Of a DNA stretch of 64,000 bases, positions 36,655 to 45,351 are shown in pieces; positions within the stretch are counted from its first letter, which is position 1, and each line of letters begins with the position of its first letter. Source of the stretch: Paenibacillus piscarius. GTDB lineage: Bacteria; Bacillota; Bacilli; Paenibacillales; Paenibacillaceae. The stretch spans positions 62,001 through 126,000 of the forward strand of contig NZ_JAIEUI010000009.1 in NCBI RefSeq assembly GCF_022234545.1, read 5' to 3'. The position numbers were made by a program, and so were the translations under genes. The notes under the pieces are model-generated. The model worked only from the letters and a program-made list of their open reading frames with translations. It was not told the DNA's origin and made no database searches.

Positions 36655-36711
36655 GCCGTCAGTTTTCGGACATTTCCCTGCAGGGGTGTGTCCTGAACTG
36701 GCGGCTTTTTG
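36655..36711 (+). terminator. Terminator after the DUF2294-like gene
   Basis: Arms GCCGTCAGTTTTCGGACA and TGTCCTGAACTGGCGGC (imperfect) followed by five T. It isolates the gene from the ABC operon that starts at 36754. Confidence 0.78.
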
Positions 36712-36753
36712 TTTATCGTCGTGAGGCTATTACTACCTTAAGGAGCTGATTCT

Positions 36754-37542
36754 ATGAAAACCAAAATTGAGATTGCCGGTGTCAGCAAGTGGTTCCGCCG
36801 TGACGGCCAGGAGATTATGGCCATGCAGGAGACGAATCTCTCCATAGAACAAGGCAGATTTGTCAGTATTATCGGCCCCAGCGGCTGCGGCAAGTCCACG
36901 TTGTTCAATATTATTGCGGGCCTGATTCCGCCCTCCACCGGCCGTGTGCTTGCAGACGGAGAGGATATTGTAGGGAAGACCGGATATGTCGGGTATATGC
37001 TGCAAAAGGATATGCTGCTGCCCTGGAGGACGATACTGGACAACATTATTCTGGGCATGGAGATCCGCGGGGTGCCGCGCAAGGAAGCGGTATTCCGGGC
37101 CAAGCCCCTGATGGACCGCTATGGACTGAAGGGCTTCGACGGACATTACCCGGCAGAGCTGTCCGGCGGGATGCGCCAGCGGGCAGCGCTGCTCCGTACG
37201 CTGCTGTATGAGCGCGATATTATTTTGCTGGACGAGCCCTTTGGCGCACTGGATGCCCAGACCCGGCTGACGATGCAGAACTGGCTGCTGGAGCTCTGGG
37301 AGGACTTCCGCAAGACGGTGTTATTCGTCACTCATGATATTGATGAAGCCATTTATCTGTCTGACGACATCTATGTCTTCTCCGGGCGGCCGGGACGGAT
37401 TATCTCCAAGATCTCTGTAGATATGCCGCGTCCGAGACATCAGGAGGATACGGTATCTGCTTCATTCATGGAGCTGAAAGCCCACCTGCTGAATCTGCTG
37501 TCAAGCGGAGACCAAGAGCCTGCTGCCACCCGCATCTCTTAG
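36754..37542 (+). CDS. ABC transporter ATPase, nitrate/sulfonate/taurine type
   Basis: 262 residues. Walker A GPSGCGKST at 41-49, Q-loop in GYMLQKDMLLPW, ABC signature LSGGMRQRAALLR near 135, Walker B IILLDEPFGALDAQT near 156-170, and the switch His in VTHDIDEAIYLSD. The signature and C-terminal length match SsuB/TauB/ThiZ ATPases, which drive uptake of small sulfur- or nitrogen-containing molecules or pyrimidine precursors. AAGGAGCTG precedes the ATG. First gene of a five-gene operon with permease, binding protein, cysteine hydrolase and MFS exporter. Confidence 0.93.
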   Translation: MKTKIEIAGVSKWFRRDGQEIMAMQETNLSIEQGRFVSIIGPSGCGKSTLFNIIAGLIPPSTGRVLADGEDIVGKTGYVGYMLQKDMLLPWRTILDNIILGMEIRGVPRKEAVFRAKPLMDRYGLKGFDGHYPAELSGGMRQRAALLRTLLYERDIILLDEPFGALDAQTRLTMQNWLLELWEDFRKTVLFVTHDIDEAIYLSDDIYVFSGRPGRIISKISVDMPRPRHQEDTVSASFMELKAHLLNLLSSGDQEPAATRIS

Positions 37543-37573
37543 AACCCATAAACTGTTGAAGGAGAGGACAACC

Positions 37574-38461
37574 ATGGAGAGTGTGCAAAAGAAAGGCTAC
37601 GTCATTCACAAGCTGGAGGCGGCCCCGGTCTCGGCGGTTAAGCCGGAGAAGCTGCAGAAGAAGCCGGTCATTATTGATGAAGAAGCCGCCAGACGCCGGA
37701 CGCAGCGGATCATCGGGATCGGACGGCTGTCGGTGGCGCTGCTGATCGTGCTCTGCTGGGAGCTGTTCACCCGGTTCGGCTGGATGGACCCGTACTACTG
37801 GAGCAGCCCGCTGCGGATTATGAGCACAACCTGGACTCAAGTGACAGAGGGGACGCTGCTGGAGGATATTGCGTATACCTCAAGCTCGACGATTCTCGGC
37901 TTCATCGGCGGAACGCTGATTGGCTCGCTGCTCGGCCTGTCCTTCTGGTGGTCCCGCAAATTTGCCGGCATCAGCGAACCGTTCCTGATCCTGCTTAACG
38001 CGATGCCGAAGCTGGCGCTTGCCCCGGTGCTGGTCATTCTGCTGGGCATCGGATTTTTCTCGAAGGTCGCGTTAGCTTTTGCCATGACAGTGGTTGTGGC
38101 GGCCCTGTCGGCGCATAGCGGCGTGCAGAGTGTGGACAAGGATATGGAGAAGCTGATGTATTCGCTCGGGGCGAAGCGGCATCAGGTGTTCACCAAGGTG
38201 GTCATTCCCTGGGCGATGCCCTGGATGATCAGCAGTCTGCGGATTAATATCGCGCTCTCGCTGGCCGGTGCGATTGTCGGGGAGTTCATCGCTTCAAGCC
38301 ATGGCATAGGCCGTATGGTCATCTACGCCGGTACCATTCTCGATATCAATCTGGTCTGGGTAGGGGTTGTGGTTCTGTCTGCATTGTCGATGGTCATGTA
38401 TGCGGGAGTGGTGCTGCTGGAGAAGTGGTTGTCTAAGGGATACGGGATGAAGAAGGCTTAA
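37574..38461 (+). CDS. ABC transporter permease, SsuC/TauC type
   Basis: 295 residues from the ATG at 37574 (GGAGAGGAC upstream). After a ~45-residue cytoplasmic N-terminus (KPEKLQKKPVIIDEEAARRR) there are about six membrane helices. The EAA-type loop EKLMYSLGAKRHQVFTKVVI lies near 195-214. The region GEFIASSHGIGRMVIYAG is typical of this family. It pairs with the ATPase encoded 31 bp upstream and the binding lipoprotein encoded next. Confidence 0.92.
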   Translation: MESVQKKGYVIHKLEAAPVSAVKPEKLQKKPVIIDEEAARRRTQRIIGIGRLSVALLIVLCWELFTRFGWMDPYYWSSPLRIMSTTWTQVTEGTLLEDIAYTSSSTILGFIGGTLIGSLLGLSFWWSRKFAGISEPFLILLNAMPKLALAPVLVILLGIGFFSKVALAFAMTVVVAALSAHSGVQSVDKDMEKLMYSLGAKRHQVFTKVVIPWAMPWMISSLRINIALSLAGAIVGEFIASSHGIGRMVIYAGTILDINLVWVGVVVLSALSMVMYAGVVLLEKWLSKGYGMKKA

Positions 38462-38502
38462 GAAGCGGGCAATCATGTCAACAAGATAGAGGAGAGAAGC
38501 CA

Positions 38503-39552
38503 ATGATGAATGTTACGAAAATAAAGCTGTCGGCCGTCCTGCTGGCCTCTGTAATTCTGCTGTCCGGCTGCGGCGGCAAAGGCAATGCCGAAGTGGAAGC
38601 AGCCGCTGCCGGGAACGGCGCGGAGAAGCTGAAGAAGCTGGTTATCGCCGAGCCGCTGCATTATACAGGTTATCTGCCGCTGTACGTGGCGCAGCGTGAG
38701 GGGTATTTTGCCGAGGAGGGGCTTGAGGTGGAGATGCTTCAGGCAGCGGGCGGCACGCATGTCACCTCGGTGGTCAGCGGGGATGCCTGGGCCGTCATTG
38801 GCGGGCCGGAGTCCAATGCCCTGGCGAATATCGGCAATTCCGACCCGATCGTCTCGGTCAGCAATGTAGTTAACCGGGCGAACGTCTATCTGATGGCCAA
38901 AAAAGGGACTGCTCCGGCAGGCAGCTCAGATGAAGAATTGGCCGCCTTCCTGAAGGGCAAGAAATTGAATGCCGGACGGCATGGCGGAACGCCAAACCTG
39001 CTGACCCAGTATCTGCTGCTGGAGCTGGGGCTTGATCCGCAAAAGGATGTGCGGCTGCTGGAGCCGGCTGACGGCTCTACGGTGGTGGCGATGGTCCAGC
39101 AGGGGGCGGCCGATATTGCGAACGGCGCGGAGCCGCAGATCAGTGACGGGATGAGCAAGGGGGTGTGGGACGAACCTTTTTACAAGTTCCATGATCTGGG
39201 TGACTATGCCTACTCGGTGCTGAGCGTGAAGAAGTCCACCCTGGAGAAGGACCCTGAAACGGTACAGAAGGCGGTGAATGCGGTCGTCAAGGCGCTGAAG
39301 GTGATCCAGGAGGATAAAGCGCTGGCGATGCGTGTCCTGAAGGCGGAATTCCCTACACTCTCCGATGATGCTGCCCAGGCGGCGCTTGACCGGGCGTATG
39401 AGGACCAGCTCTGGAGCCCGGATGGTGTGATCTCGCAGGAGGCGCTGGATAAGGATATGGATGTGATGATCAAGACCGGAATTTACAAAGGCGAGTATAC
39501 CTATGATGAGCTGGTCGATATGCAGTTTGTCAATAAAGCAGCAGCAAAGTAA
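38503..39552 (+). CDS. ABC transporter substrate-binding lipoprotein (SsuA/THI5-like)
   Basis: 349 residues. Lipobox LLSGC with the Cys near residue 24. NMT1/THI5-like fold: VIAEPLHYTGYLPLYVAQRE, GYFAEEGLEVEML, WAVIGGPESNALAN, LNAGRHGGTPNLLTQYLLLE, then AADIANGAEPQISDGMSKGV in the second lobe. Members bind sulfonates, taurine, thiamine precursors, nitrate or pyrimidine-like compounds. Ligand here is unknown; the linked cysteine hydrolase gene suggests an amide- or ureido-containing compound. GAGGAGAG precedes the ATG. Confidence 0.9.
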   Translation: MMNVTKIKLSAVLLASVILLSGCGGKGNAEVEAAAAGNGAEKLKKLVIAEPLHYTGYLPLYVAQREGYFAEEGLEVEMLQAAGGTHVTSVVSGDAWAVIGGPESNALANIGNSDPIVSVSNVVNRANVYLMAKKGTAPAGSSDEELAAFLKGKKLNAGRHGGTPNLLTQYLLLELGLDPQKDVRLLEPADGSTVVAMVQQGAADIANGAEPQISDGMSKGVWDEPFYKFHDLGDYAYSVLSVKKSTLEKDPETVQKAVNAVVKALKVIQEDKALAMRVLKAEFPTLSDDAAQAALDRAYEDQLWSPDGVISQEALDKDMDVMIKTGIYKGEYTYDELVDMQFVNKAAAK

Positions 39553-39594
39553 GCAGAGCACCACAGGTCTTCAAAAACTAAAGAGGTGACGAAC

Positions 39595-40233
39595 ATGGAG
39601 TTAACTGCCGATCTGATTATGCCCGATAAAACGGCTCTTATTATAGTAGATGTTCAGAATGATTATTGCCATGAGGAAGGCGCGCTGGCTTCAGGAGGGC
39701 AGGATGTGTCTGCTGTGCGGGAGATGATGGCCCATCTGCACGGATTGATTACGGCGGCCCGGACGCAGGGAGTTCCGATCATTTACATCCAAACCTTTCA
39801 TGAAAAAGCGACGGATTCCCAAGTCTGGACCTCCCGCTCCGGACGCGGCTCGCTGGGCGTCTGCCGCCGGGGAAGCTGGGGAGCTGAATTCTACGAGGTG
39901 TCCCCGCTTCCTGAGGAGATTATTGTGAATAAGCACCGGTACAGTGCTTTTATTAATACCCGGCTGGATTCTGTGCTGCGCTCGCTGCGGATCGAAACCC
40001 TGATTATGACTGGGGTAAGCACCAATGTGTGCGTGGAGTCGACCGCAAGGGACGGCTTCATGCTGGATTATCAGGTGGTGATGGTTCAGGACGCCTGTGC
40101 CTCCTATTCGCGGGCGGCGCATGAGATGACGCTGGAGAATATGAGAGGGTACTTCGGCGTGGTTGCTTCGGCTGCAGAGATTGAGGAAGGCTGGAAGACC
40201 TGGAACCGGCCCGTGCTCCAGCAGTTGTTATGA
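39595..40233 (+). CDS. Isochorismatase-like cysteine hydrolase
   Basis: 212 residues from the ATG at 39595 (AGAGGTGA upstream). The catalytic triad is complete: Asp19 in LIIVDVQNDYCHEEG, Lys113 in IVNKHRYSAF and Cys146 in MTGVSTNVCVESTARDG. The cis-peptide region (GVSTN) precedes the Cys as expected. The segments NKHRYSAFINTRLDSVLRS and NVCVESTARDGF resemble the RutB/biuret-hydrolase side of the family, which hydrolyses ureido or carbamoyl compounds, more than isochorismatases. It probably processes the compound imported by the ABC system. The MFS gene overlaps its stop by 4 bp. Confidence 0.87.
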   Translation: MELTADLIMPDKTALIIVDVQNDYCHEEGALASGGQDVSAVREMMAHLHGLITAARTQGVPIIYIQTFHEKATDSQVWTSRSGRGSLGVCRRGSWGAEFYEVSPLPEEIIVNKHRYSAFINTRLDSVLRSLRIETLIMTGVSTNVCVESTARDGFMLDYQVVMVQDACASYSRAAHEMTLENMRGYFGVVASAAEIEEGWKTWNRPVLQQLL

Positions 40234-41642
40234 GCCTCACGGTGCCGTCAGCGCAACGGGCTGTGACTCTCACGGCGGTCAAAGTGGTCATTTGTCTCGG
40301 GGCCTTCCTGTCCAATCTGTCCGCCGGGATGTTCAATATCTCGCTGGTGGATATTTCGGCGGATCTGCAGATTCCTGTAGCCTCTGCACAGTGGGTGGTC
40401 AGTATCTATCTGCTGGTTATTTCGGTGCTGCTGCCTGTAATGGGCAGGCTGGGGGACAGGTTCGGCCGCCGCAAGGTGCATAATCTGGGGCTGTTTGCCT
40501 TCGCGGCAGGGGCTCTGGGATGTGCGCTGGCTCCGAATGAAGCGATGCTGCTGGGCTTCAGAGTCTTGCAGGGGGCGGGAGCCGCCATGTATCAGGCGAC
40601 TAATATGGCCCTGATCGTCTCGCTTTTTCCGGCGGAGCAGCGGGGCCGGGCGCTGGGGCTGATGAGCACCTTCGTGGCTGCGGGGTCGATGGCAGGCCCG
40701 GCCTTAGGCGGCTTTCTGATCCAGTGGTTTGCCTGGGAGAGCAACTTCTGGCTGCTGGCCGTTGTTGCGGTGGCAGTAGCTGTGCTCGCACACCGGCTGA
40801 TTCCGCGGGATACAGAGACTGCCGGAGGCCGGATGAATCTGGCCGGCGCAGCCTGGATGGCGGCCTGTCTCACTTCGCTGATGATTGCCGTCGATCTCGG
40901 CAGCCGCTCCTCGTTCCTGTCTGTGCCCGTACTGCTGCTGCTCGCGGTCTCGGTCGGGCTGGCGGCGGGGTATACAGGATATGCCCGATTCAGCCAGAGG
41001 AAGAGCCCAGGCGCGGATAACGGCTTCAGCTTGTTCACGGACCGGAGCTTTGCCGCAGGTATTGTGATTACAGTTATAACGTATATGGCCGCTTTTGCCG
41101 CCCAACTGGCCTTGCCCTCACTGCTGCGCTTATCCGGTGCCGAGCCTGCGTGGGTGGGCATGATTATGATCGGCTATCCGCTGGCGCTGGTGGTAACCGC
41201 CCCTGTCGGCGGGAGCATCGCGGACCGCAAAGGCCCGGTTGGTATTCTGACCGCCGGCCTGCTGCTGATGAGTGTCACGCTGCTGGCGCTGGGCCTTGGC
41301 TCTCCTATGCTGAGGACAGGTGTGATGGTGCTGCCGGTGGTGTTGCTTGGCTGCGCCATGGGGATGATTACTTCACCTAACACAAGCATTGTGATGGGGC
41401 TGGCGCCGAAGCAGCAGCTTGGCCGGGTCAGCAGTGTGCTGGCGCTGTCCCGCAACATCGGGATGATGTTCGGAACGGCAGCGGGCGGCCTGATGATTGG
41501 CGGCGGGAACAAGCCGAACGGAAGCTATGTGGCAGTGTTCGTAGCCTGTGCAGCGGCAGTCGGCCTGTCTTCTGTCTGGCCGCTGTATTCCTTCCGGCAC
41601 AGCAGCAAGCGCAAAGGCACGGAGCGTCTGCATCTGCCGTAA
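40230..41642 (+). CDS. MFS transporter, EmrB/QacA-like drug:proton antiporter family
   Basis: 470 residues, 13-14 hydrophobic helices. The loop 2-3 signature is GRLGDRFGRRKVHN near 72-85. Motif C-like GSMAGPALGGFLIQWFAW lies near 151-168, and WVVSIYLLVISVLLPVMG matches DHA2 exporters. It starts at an ATG overlapping the hydrolase stop (ATGA), so it is translationally coupled. In this operon it may export a product or by-product of the hydrolysed substrate, or supply resistance. Substrate not evident. Confidence 0.9.
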   Translation: MSLTVPSAQRAVTLTAVKVVICLGAFLSNLSAGMFNISLVDISADLQIPVASAQWVVSIYLLVISVLLPVMGRLGDRFGRRKVHNLGLFAFAAGALGCALAPNEAMLLGFRVLQGAGAAMYQATNMALIVSLFPAEQRGRALGLMSTFVAAGSMAGPALGGFLIQWFAWESNFWLLAVVAVAVAVLAHRLIPRDTETAGGRMNLAGAAWMAACLTSLMIAVDLGSRSSFLSVPVLLLLAVSVGLAAGYTGYARFSQRKSPGADNGFSLFTDRSFAAGIVITVITYMAAFAAQLALPSLLRLSGAEPAWVGMIMIGYPLALVVTAPVGGSIADRKGPVGILTAGLLLMSVTLLALGLGSPMLRTGVMVLPVVLLGCAMGMITSPNTSIVMGLAPKQQLGRVSSVLALSRNIGMMFGTAAGGLMIGGGNKPNGSYVAVFVACAAAVGLSSVWPLYSFRHSSKRKGTERLHLP

Positions 41643-41726
41643 TTGAGTAGAGTTTCCGGTGAGCTGAATCCCGCCCCCTCCATTCTGGGTAATATAGAGA
41701 AAGAGAGCTTAGGAGGGAACGACGAT

Positions 41727-42062
41727 ATGGGTAATCCGCTGAAGGAATTCAAGAGCAGCATCGATGGGCTGAAGCAGTCGCTGGACGGGGTGAAGCAATC
41801 CGTCGATGGACTGAAGGCTCCGGTCGATGAGCTTAAAGCGAATATGCAGGAGACGGTGGAGTCGGCGAAGCAGCGGAGTGACGGGGTGAAGTCGGAGCTT
41901 GGGCGGATGAAGCAGTCGGTAAAGGAGACTCAGGCGGTGCTCGGCGAGGTGAAGGAGACGCTGAGCGCATCGGCCGAGGTGCTGTCTGCCCGGAAGCGGT
42001 ATCTCCGGCTGTTCAGCCGCAAGAAGGGGCGTAAGGTGGCCGCCAAGAGCGACCGTTCGTGA
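41727..42062 (+). CDS. Heptad-repeat amphipathic helical protein
   Basis: 111 residues from the ATG at 41727 (TTAGGAGGGAA upstream). A run of seven-residue repeats SIDGLKQ, SLDGVKQ, SVDGLKA, PVDELKA opens the protein, followed by more Glu/Lys/Ser-rich helix (VKSELGRMKQSVKETQAVLG). The tail is strongly basic (KRYLRLFSRKKGRKVAAK). No membrane helix. It looks like a long amphipathic helix or coiled coil, similar in style to LEA/apolipoprotein-like or phasin-like small proteins. The function is not known. It sits 84 bp after the MFS gene and ends before a terminator. Confidence 0.7.
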   Translation: MGNPLKEFKSSIDGLKQSLDGVKQSVDGLKAPVDELKANMQETVESAKQRSDGVKSELGRMKQSVKETQAVLGEVKETLSASAEVLSARKRYLRLFSRKKGRKVAAKSDRS

Positions 42063-42106
42063 GTTACACCCCCATTTGTGCGGGGACACATTCCACGCGC
42101 CAAATG

Positions 42107-42154
42107 AAAACGCAAGAGTCAAGCGGTATCCGTACCGTGTGGCTCTTGCGTTTT
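42107..42154 (+). terminator. Terminator at the end of the ABC-hydrolase-MFS operon
   Basis: Arms AAAACGCAAGAG and CTCTTGCGTTTT with an inner CGGTA/TACCG stem. The 3' TTTT is also the start of the 13-bp repeat that follows. Confidence 0.82.
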
Positions 42155-42294
42155 GGTGTTGTGTTTTGGTGTTGTGTTTTGGTGTTGTGTTTTGGTGTTG
42201 TGTTTTGGTGTTGTGTTTTGGTGTTGTGTTTTGGTGTTGTGTTTTGGTGTTGTGTTTTGGTGTTGCGTTTTTGTGTTGCGTTTAAGGTGTTGCG
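42151..42294. repeat. 13-bp variable-number tandem repeat
   Basis: Eight identical copies of TTTTGGTGTTGTG from 42151, then three diverging copies ending in TTGCG up to 42294. The unit starts in the T tract of the preceding terminator, so the array seems to have grown from the terminator tail. The strand is purine-poor (only G and T). Reading frames through it are low-complexity artefacts. Confidence 0.92.
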
Positions 42295-42314
42295 TTTTTG
42301 GTCCGCTGGTCCAC

Positions 42315-42497
42315 GCGGACTGGAGGGCCGTTATTTCACCCGATTGCGCCATTCCGGCAACCAATCCGGACTCAGAGGCTCTTAACTAACCTGTATCGTC
42401 ACATTTTCAGCGTCACTGCACCTTTTAACGGCCTCACAGTCCGCGGCGGGCAGAAAAGTTGGTCTTATTGAGCAAATAGGGTCCTCTCAGTCCGCGG
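42315..42497. repeat. Four GCGGACT-type repeats in inverted arrangement
   Basis: Two plus-strand copies, GCGGACTGGAGGGCCGTTAT (42315) and CCGGACTCAGAGGCTCTTAA (42366), face two minus-strand copies at 42423-42444 and 42474-42497 that read GCGGACTGTGAGGCCGTTAA and GCGGACTGAGAGGACCCTAT on their own strand. This fills most of the 42295-42566 gap; no gene is seen there. Confidence 0.65.
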
Positions 42498-42566
42498 AGC
42501 ATCGACTTGTTCGCCATCACTCCGCAGATCACTCCACCCACGCCACACATCTCCACACTCCGCCCA

Positions 42567-44372
42567 TCAAGGCGGCGTAAGACTCAAGCTCTGGGCCGAA
42601 TCGACTACAAACACAGGTGCAGTCTGCACTCCAAGCTCCGTCTCCACCTCACCGTATCCATTCTCGAACTGGCCGCTGACTGCGGCAGGTCCGGTAATTA
42701 GAGGCACCTCGCCCTGGAGCAGCAGATCACGGCCATTCGCGCGCGCGATAGTCCTTCCAGCGGAGTCGATGATAATCTCGCAGGAGAACATCACCTTCTC
42801 GTTGATATGAAGCTCAAGCTGCACCGGATCAATCGGGGTGTAGGTGATGGCCTCCTGGTAGAGCTCCGCGAATTCATAGCTTCCATTCACCAGGCGGAAA
42901 ATCGCCGTCCGGCCCTCTGCCCCATCGGCCAGATCAGTATCCGCAACGCGGATGGAGCCGTCCTCTGCCATAAGCTCATAGCCACTGCCGCTGAAGCTTA
43001 GCAGCAATGCAATACCTTCCGGCCGGATGGCGTAGCCGGTGAAGGCCATGCGCCCATCCGGCCGGCTGCCTGAGGCCACAACTACGGGAACCCCGGAGTA
43101 GGCGGACAGCGGCTCGTCAAAGGCCAGACTACTCAGCCCTGCCGCCTCCGGCACTACTTCGCCGGTCTGCGTGGAGACTGTGCCGTCCTCGCTCAGCGCG
43201 GCGTAGACCAGCCTGCCGCCGGTGTCAATTCCAGCTATGGCGACCTTGGCCCCGTAGCGCCCGGTGACGGCGGCCGTCAGCGTGTAGCTGCCCTGCACTT
43301 CGCCGCCCGGCAGCAGCCGTACCGGCTCGGCCGTATTCCAGGCCAGCGTTGCAGCTGCGGTCTCCGCCGAGGTATCCTGCACCGGAGCCAGCTCTGCATA
43401 GAGCTTCAGCGCTTCGGCATACCGGCCGCCGCGCACATGGCGCTGGCCCTCGCGGAGCAGCCGGGCGATGCTGGTGTCGATCAGCTTCAGCGCCTTGGAG
43501 GAGCGGATGCCTGCAGACGCGGCATAGCTGCGGTAAGCGGCGGCATGTCCGGCGAAGGCGGCGGTATATTCGCCGTCCAGATCTTTGTTCAGCATGAGCA
43601 GGGCGCTCGCCTGAACCTGCTTCTTGATCCACGGTGCCGTATAACTGTGGCTCCGGTAAGCTTCTTCCATAGATAAGGCGCTGTCCAGCATAGGCCCGAA
43701 GCTTCCGGCCGCGGCCAGAGCCTTCAGTCTGGCGGTGTCATGGGCCTCAAACCGTGCAGCCAGCAATTCCTCCTTGGCTGCCGCCCCGCCATAATAGTCT
43801 GCCGGAATCTGCAGCAGGCTCCATTTTAGACTGTCCGCACTGTCGCCGGCGGCCCCTGAATCCGCCCCCTTGGAAGTCCCGGCGGCGAGTCCGGCCAGAA
43901 ACTCATCCTTGAACTGTCTGAATCCCGCAGTCATCTTATCGGACAGGCCTGAATCCGCCGAGAGCTGGCGATAATAGACCTCATAGGGCCCGCCCGGTGT
44001 CATATATTTGCTCTTCAAGCTGAGCAGGGAGGCGTAGCTCTCCATATATCCCGGGAAATCCTTGATGGTAAGCTGGTCATCCAGCCTTAAGGAGATCCGC
44101 TGCAGACTGCTGCGGATCTCGGTGATCGGGGCCAGCTCGGTAAGTCTTGAGGCAATCTCTTCTTCCTTGTACTGAATGGCGGTATTGTCCGCCGCCAGCC
44201 GGTAGCGGCTCTCGGCGGCGATCAGCTCACCTGCAGCGTACAGCCGGCCCGCTTCTCTGACATCCTGAATCTTGCTGCGTATCCCCAGCGCCTTATCCCC
44301 AATCAGGATCAGCATGAAGATACACAGAATGATCATAATATTCCGCAGGGTAAATGCCCGGATGATCGTCAT
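42567..44372 (-). CDS. Large single-pass membrane protein of the tubulin/vWA cluster, unknown
   Basis: 601 residues. An N-terminal signal anchor (NIMIILCIFMLILIGDKALG, about 11-30) is followed by a large outside domain. Residues 35-330 are mostly alpha-helical (AGRLYAAGELIAAESRYRLA and RGGRYAEALKLYAELAPVQD look like TPR-type helix pairs). Residues 350-600 are beta-rich (VRLLPGGEVQGSYTLTAAVT, GRYGAKVAIAGIDTGGRLVY), possibly repeated beta modules. No enzyme motif is recognised. Last of three minus-strand genes divergent from the vWA/tubulin genes; 55 bp from the zinc-ribbon gene. Probably an extracellular scaffold or sensor; this is inference from topology. Confidence 0.7.
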   Translation of the reverse strand: MTIIRAFTLRNIMIILCIFMLILIGDKALGIRSKIQDVREAGRLYAAGELIAAESRYRLAADNTAIQYKEEEIASRLTELAPITEIRSSLQRISLRLDDQLTIKDFPGYMESYASLLSLKSKYMTPGGPYEVYYRQLSADSGLSDKMTAGFRQFKDEFLAGLAAGTSKGADSGAAGDSADSLKWSLLQIPADYYGGAAAKEELLAARFEAHDTARLKALAAAGSFGPMLDSALSMEEAYRSHSYTAPWIKKQVQASALLMLNKDLDGEYTAAFAGHAAAYRSYAASAGIRSSKALKLIDTSIARLLREGQRHVRGGRYAEALKLYAELAPVQDTSAETAAATLAWNTAEPVRLLPGGEVQGSYTLTAAVTGRYGAKVAIAGIDTGGRLVYAALSEDGTVSTQTGEVVPEAAGLSSLAFDEPLSAYSGVPVVVASGSRPDGRMAFTGYAIRPEGIALLLSFSGSGYELMAEDGSIRVADTDLADGAEGRTAIFRLVNGSYEFAELYQEAITYTPIDPVQLELHINEKVMFSCEIIIDSAGRTIARANGRDLLLQGEVPLITGPAAVSGQFENGYGEVETELGVQTAPVFVVDSAQSLSLTPP

Positions 44373-44427
44373 ATATTATAGCCCCTTTATTTATATATAA
44401 GGATAGGACTGGCAGCCGCTCCCATCC

Positions 44428-45351
44428 TTACACTTCAGGGTCCCAGCGGTACTTCAGCTCACGGACCTCCGCAACCCTGGCATCCAGGCCGTTCCATGGC
44501 TCATAAGGGCTGGCAGCGATCAGTCTGGATAAGCGCTGGAAGCGGTCCTTGGGCAGCTCGGTCACATATCTGCCGATGAGGCCGGAGTAGAGCAGCGCGT
44601 AACGCTTCATGCGCACGGCAGCCCCCGCAACGGCAGTGAGTATGGTCAGCCCATTATCCATCTCCAGAATCTGCACCTCATGATTCTTGATATAGCGGAG
44701 CGTGCGGTCTTTGATCAGATCGGGCCGGACTCTGGCGATCTCGCCGATGTATTCGGCGAGCAGCGGCTCGAAGTCCTTCAGCAGGAGCTGCTCCATCTCC
44801 AGGTCCATATCCTTGCGCAGCTGGAAGCCGTGCAGCAGGGCAACCCGCTGGCGGGCGATCCGGTCGCCGCGCAGCAGCACGGAGATCTCGCGCAGCTTCT
44901 CGTAAGCAAGCACATCATTCTCGCGGAGGACCGATACCGCCTCCTGGCGGTTCAGCTCCAGATCTGCCTTGATATTATGGATATTCCGGCCAAGCAGTTC
45001 ATTCAGCGCATACAGATTCTCGTTCTGCCGGACCTTCCGCTGCGTATAGTAGACTAGTCCGGCTAACAGGAGGCCGCCTGCGCCGCAGAACACCATCTGC
45101 TGCAGATTCTGCCCCAGATAGATGCCGGCCAGGGTCAGCAGGAGAATCAGCAGCAGCCGGGTCTGCATCTTGCGCCCGGCTACAGCCGCCGCATACTTCT
45201 CCACCGGCTGCAGAGTCCCCTTCCCGCAGCGGGAACAGCGTTCCTCGCCAAGTGCCGTATAATGGCGGCAGCGGCGGCAGATGCGGAGCTTCCCGAAGGC
45301 GTAGCGCGGAGCCTTGAACGGCCGGAAGACAACAGGCTTCTTCTTATTCAC
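44428..45351 (-). CDS. Zinc-ribbon, two-helix membrane protein
   Basis: 307 residues from a GTG at 45351 that overlaps the stop region of the 50-residue gene upstream. A cytoplasmic zinc ribbon has Cys25, Cys28, Cys39 and Cys42 (ICRRCRHYTALGEERCSRC). Two adjacent membrane helices follow at about 63-102 (LLLILLLTLAGIYLG and MVFCGAGGLLLAGLVYYTQ). The C-terminal ~200 residues are helical and cytoplasmic (ELNRQEAVSVLRENDVLAYE, MEQLLLKDFEPLLAEYIGEI), resembling a HEAT-like or armadillo-like bundle. No enzyme motif. The zinc ribbon echoes the one in the GTPase encoded at 56096. Likely works with the divergent vWA/tubulin genes. Confidence 0.7.
   Translation of the reverse strand: MNKKKPVVFRPFKAPRYAFGKLRICRRCRHYTALGEERCSRCGKGTLQPVEKYAAAVAGRKMQTRLLLILLLTLAGIYLGQNLQQMVFCGAGGLLLAGLVYYTQRKVRQNENLYALNELLGRNIHNIKADLELNRQEAVSVLRENDVLAYEKLREISVLLRGDRIARQRVALLHGFQLRKDMDLEMEQLLLKDFEPLLAEYIGEIARVRPDLIKDRTLRYIKNHEVQILEMDNGLTILTAVAGAAVRMKRYALLYSGLIGRYVTELPKDRFQRLSRLIAASPYEPWNGLDARVAEVRELKYRWDPEV

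Noticed and set aside
42059..42389. Cys/Val/Phe-rich open frames through the 13-bp repeat
   Set aside because: Pure products of the tandem repeat, in several frames and both strands.
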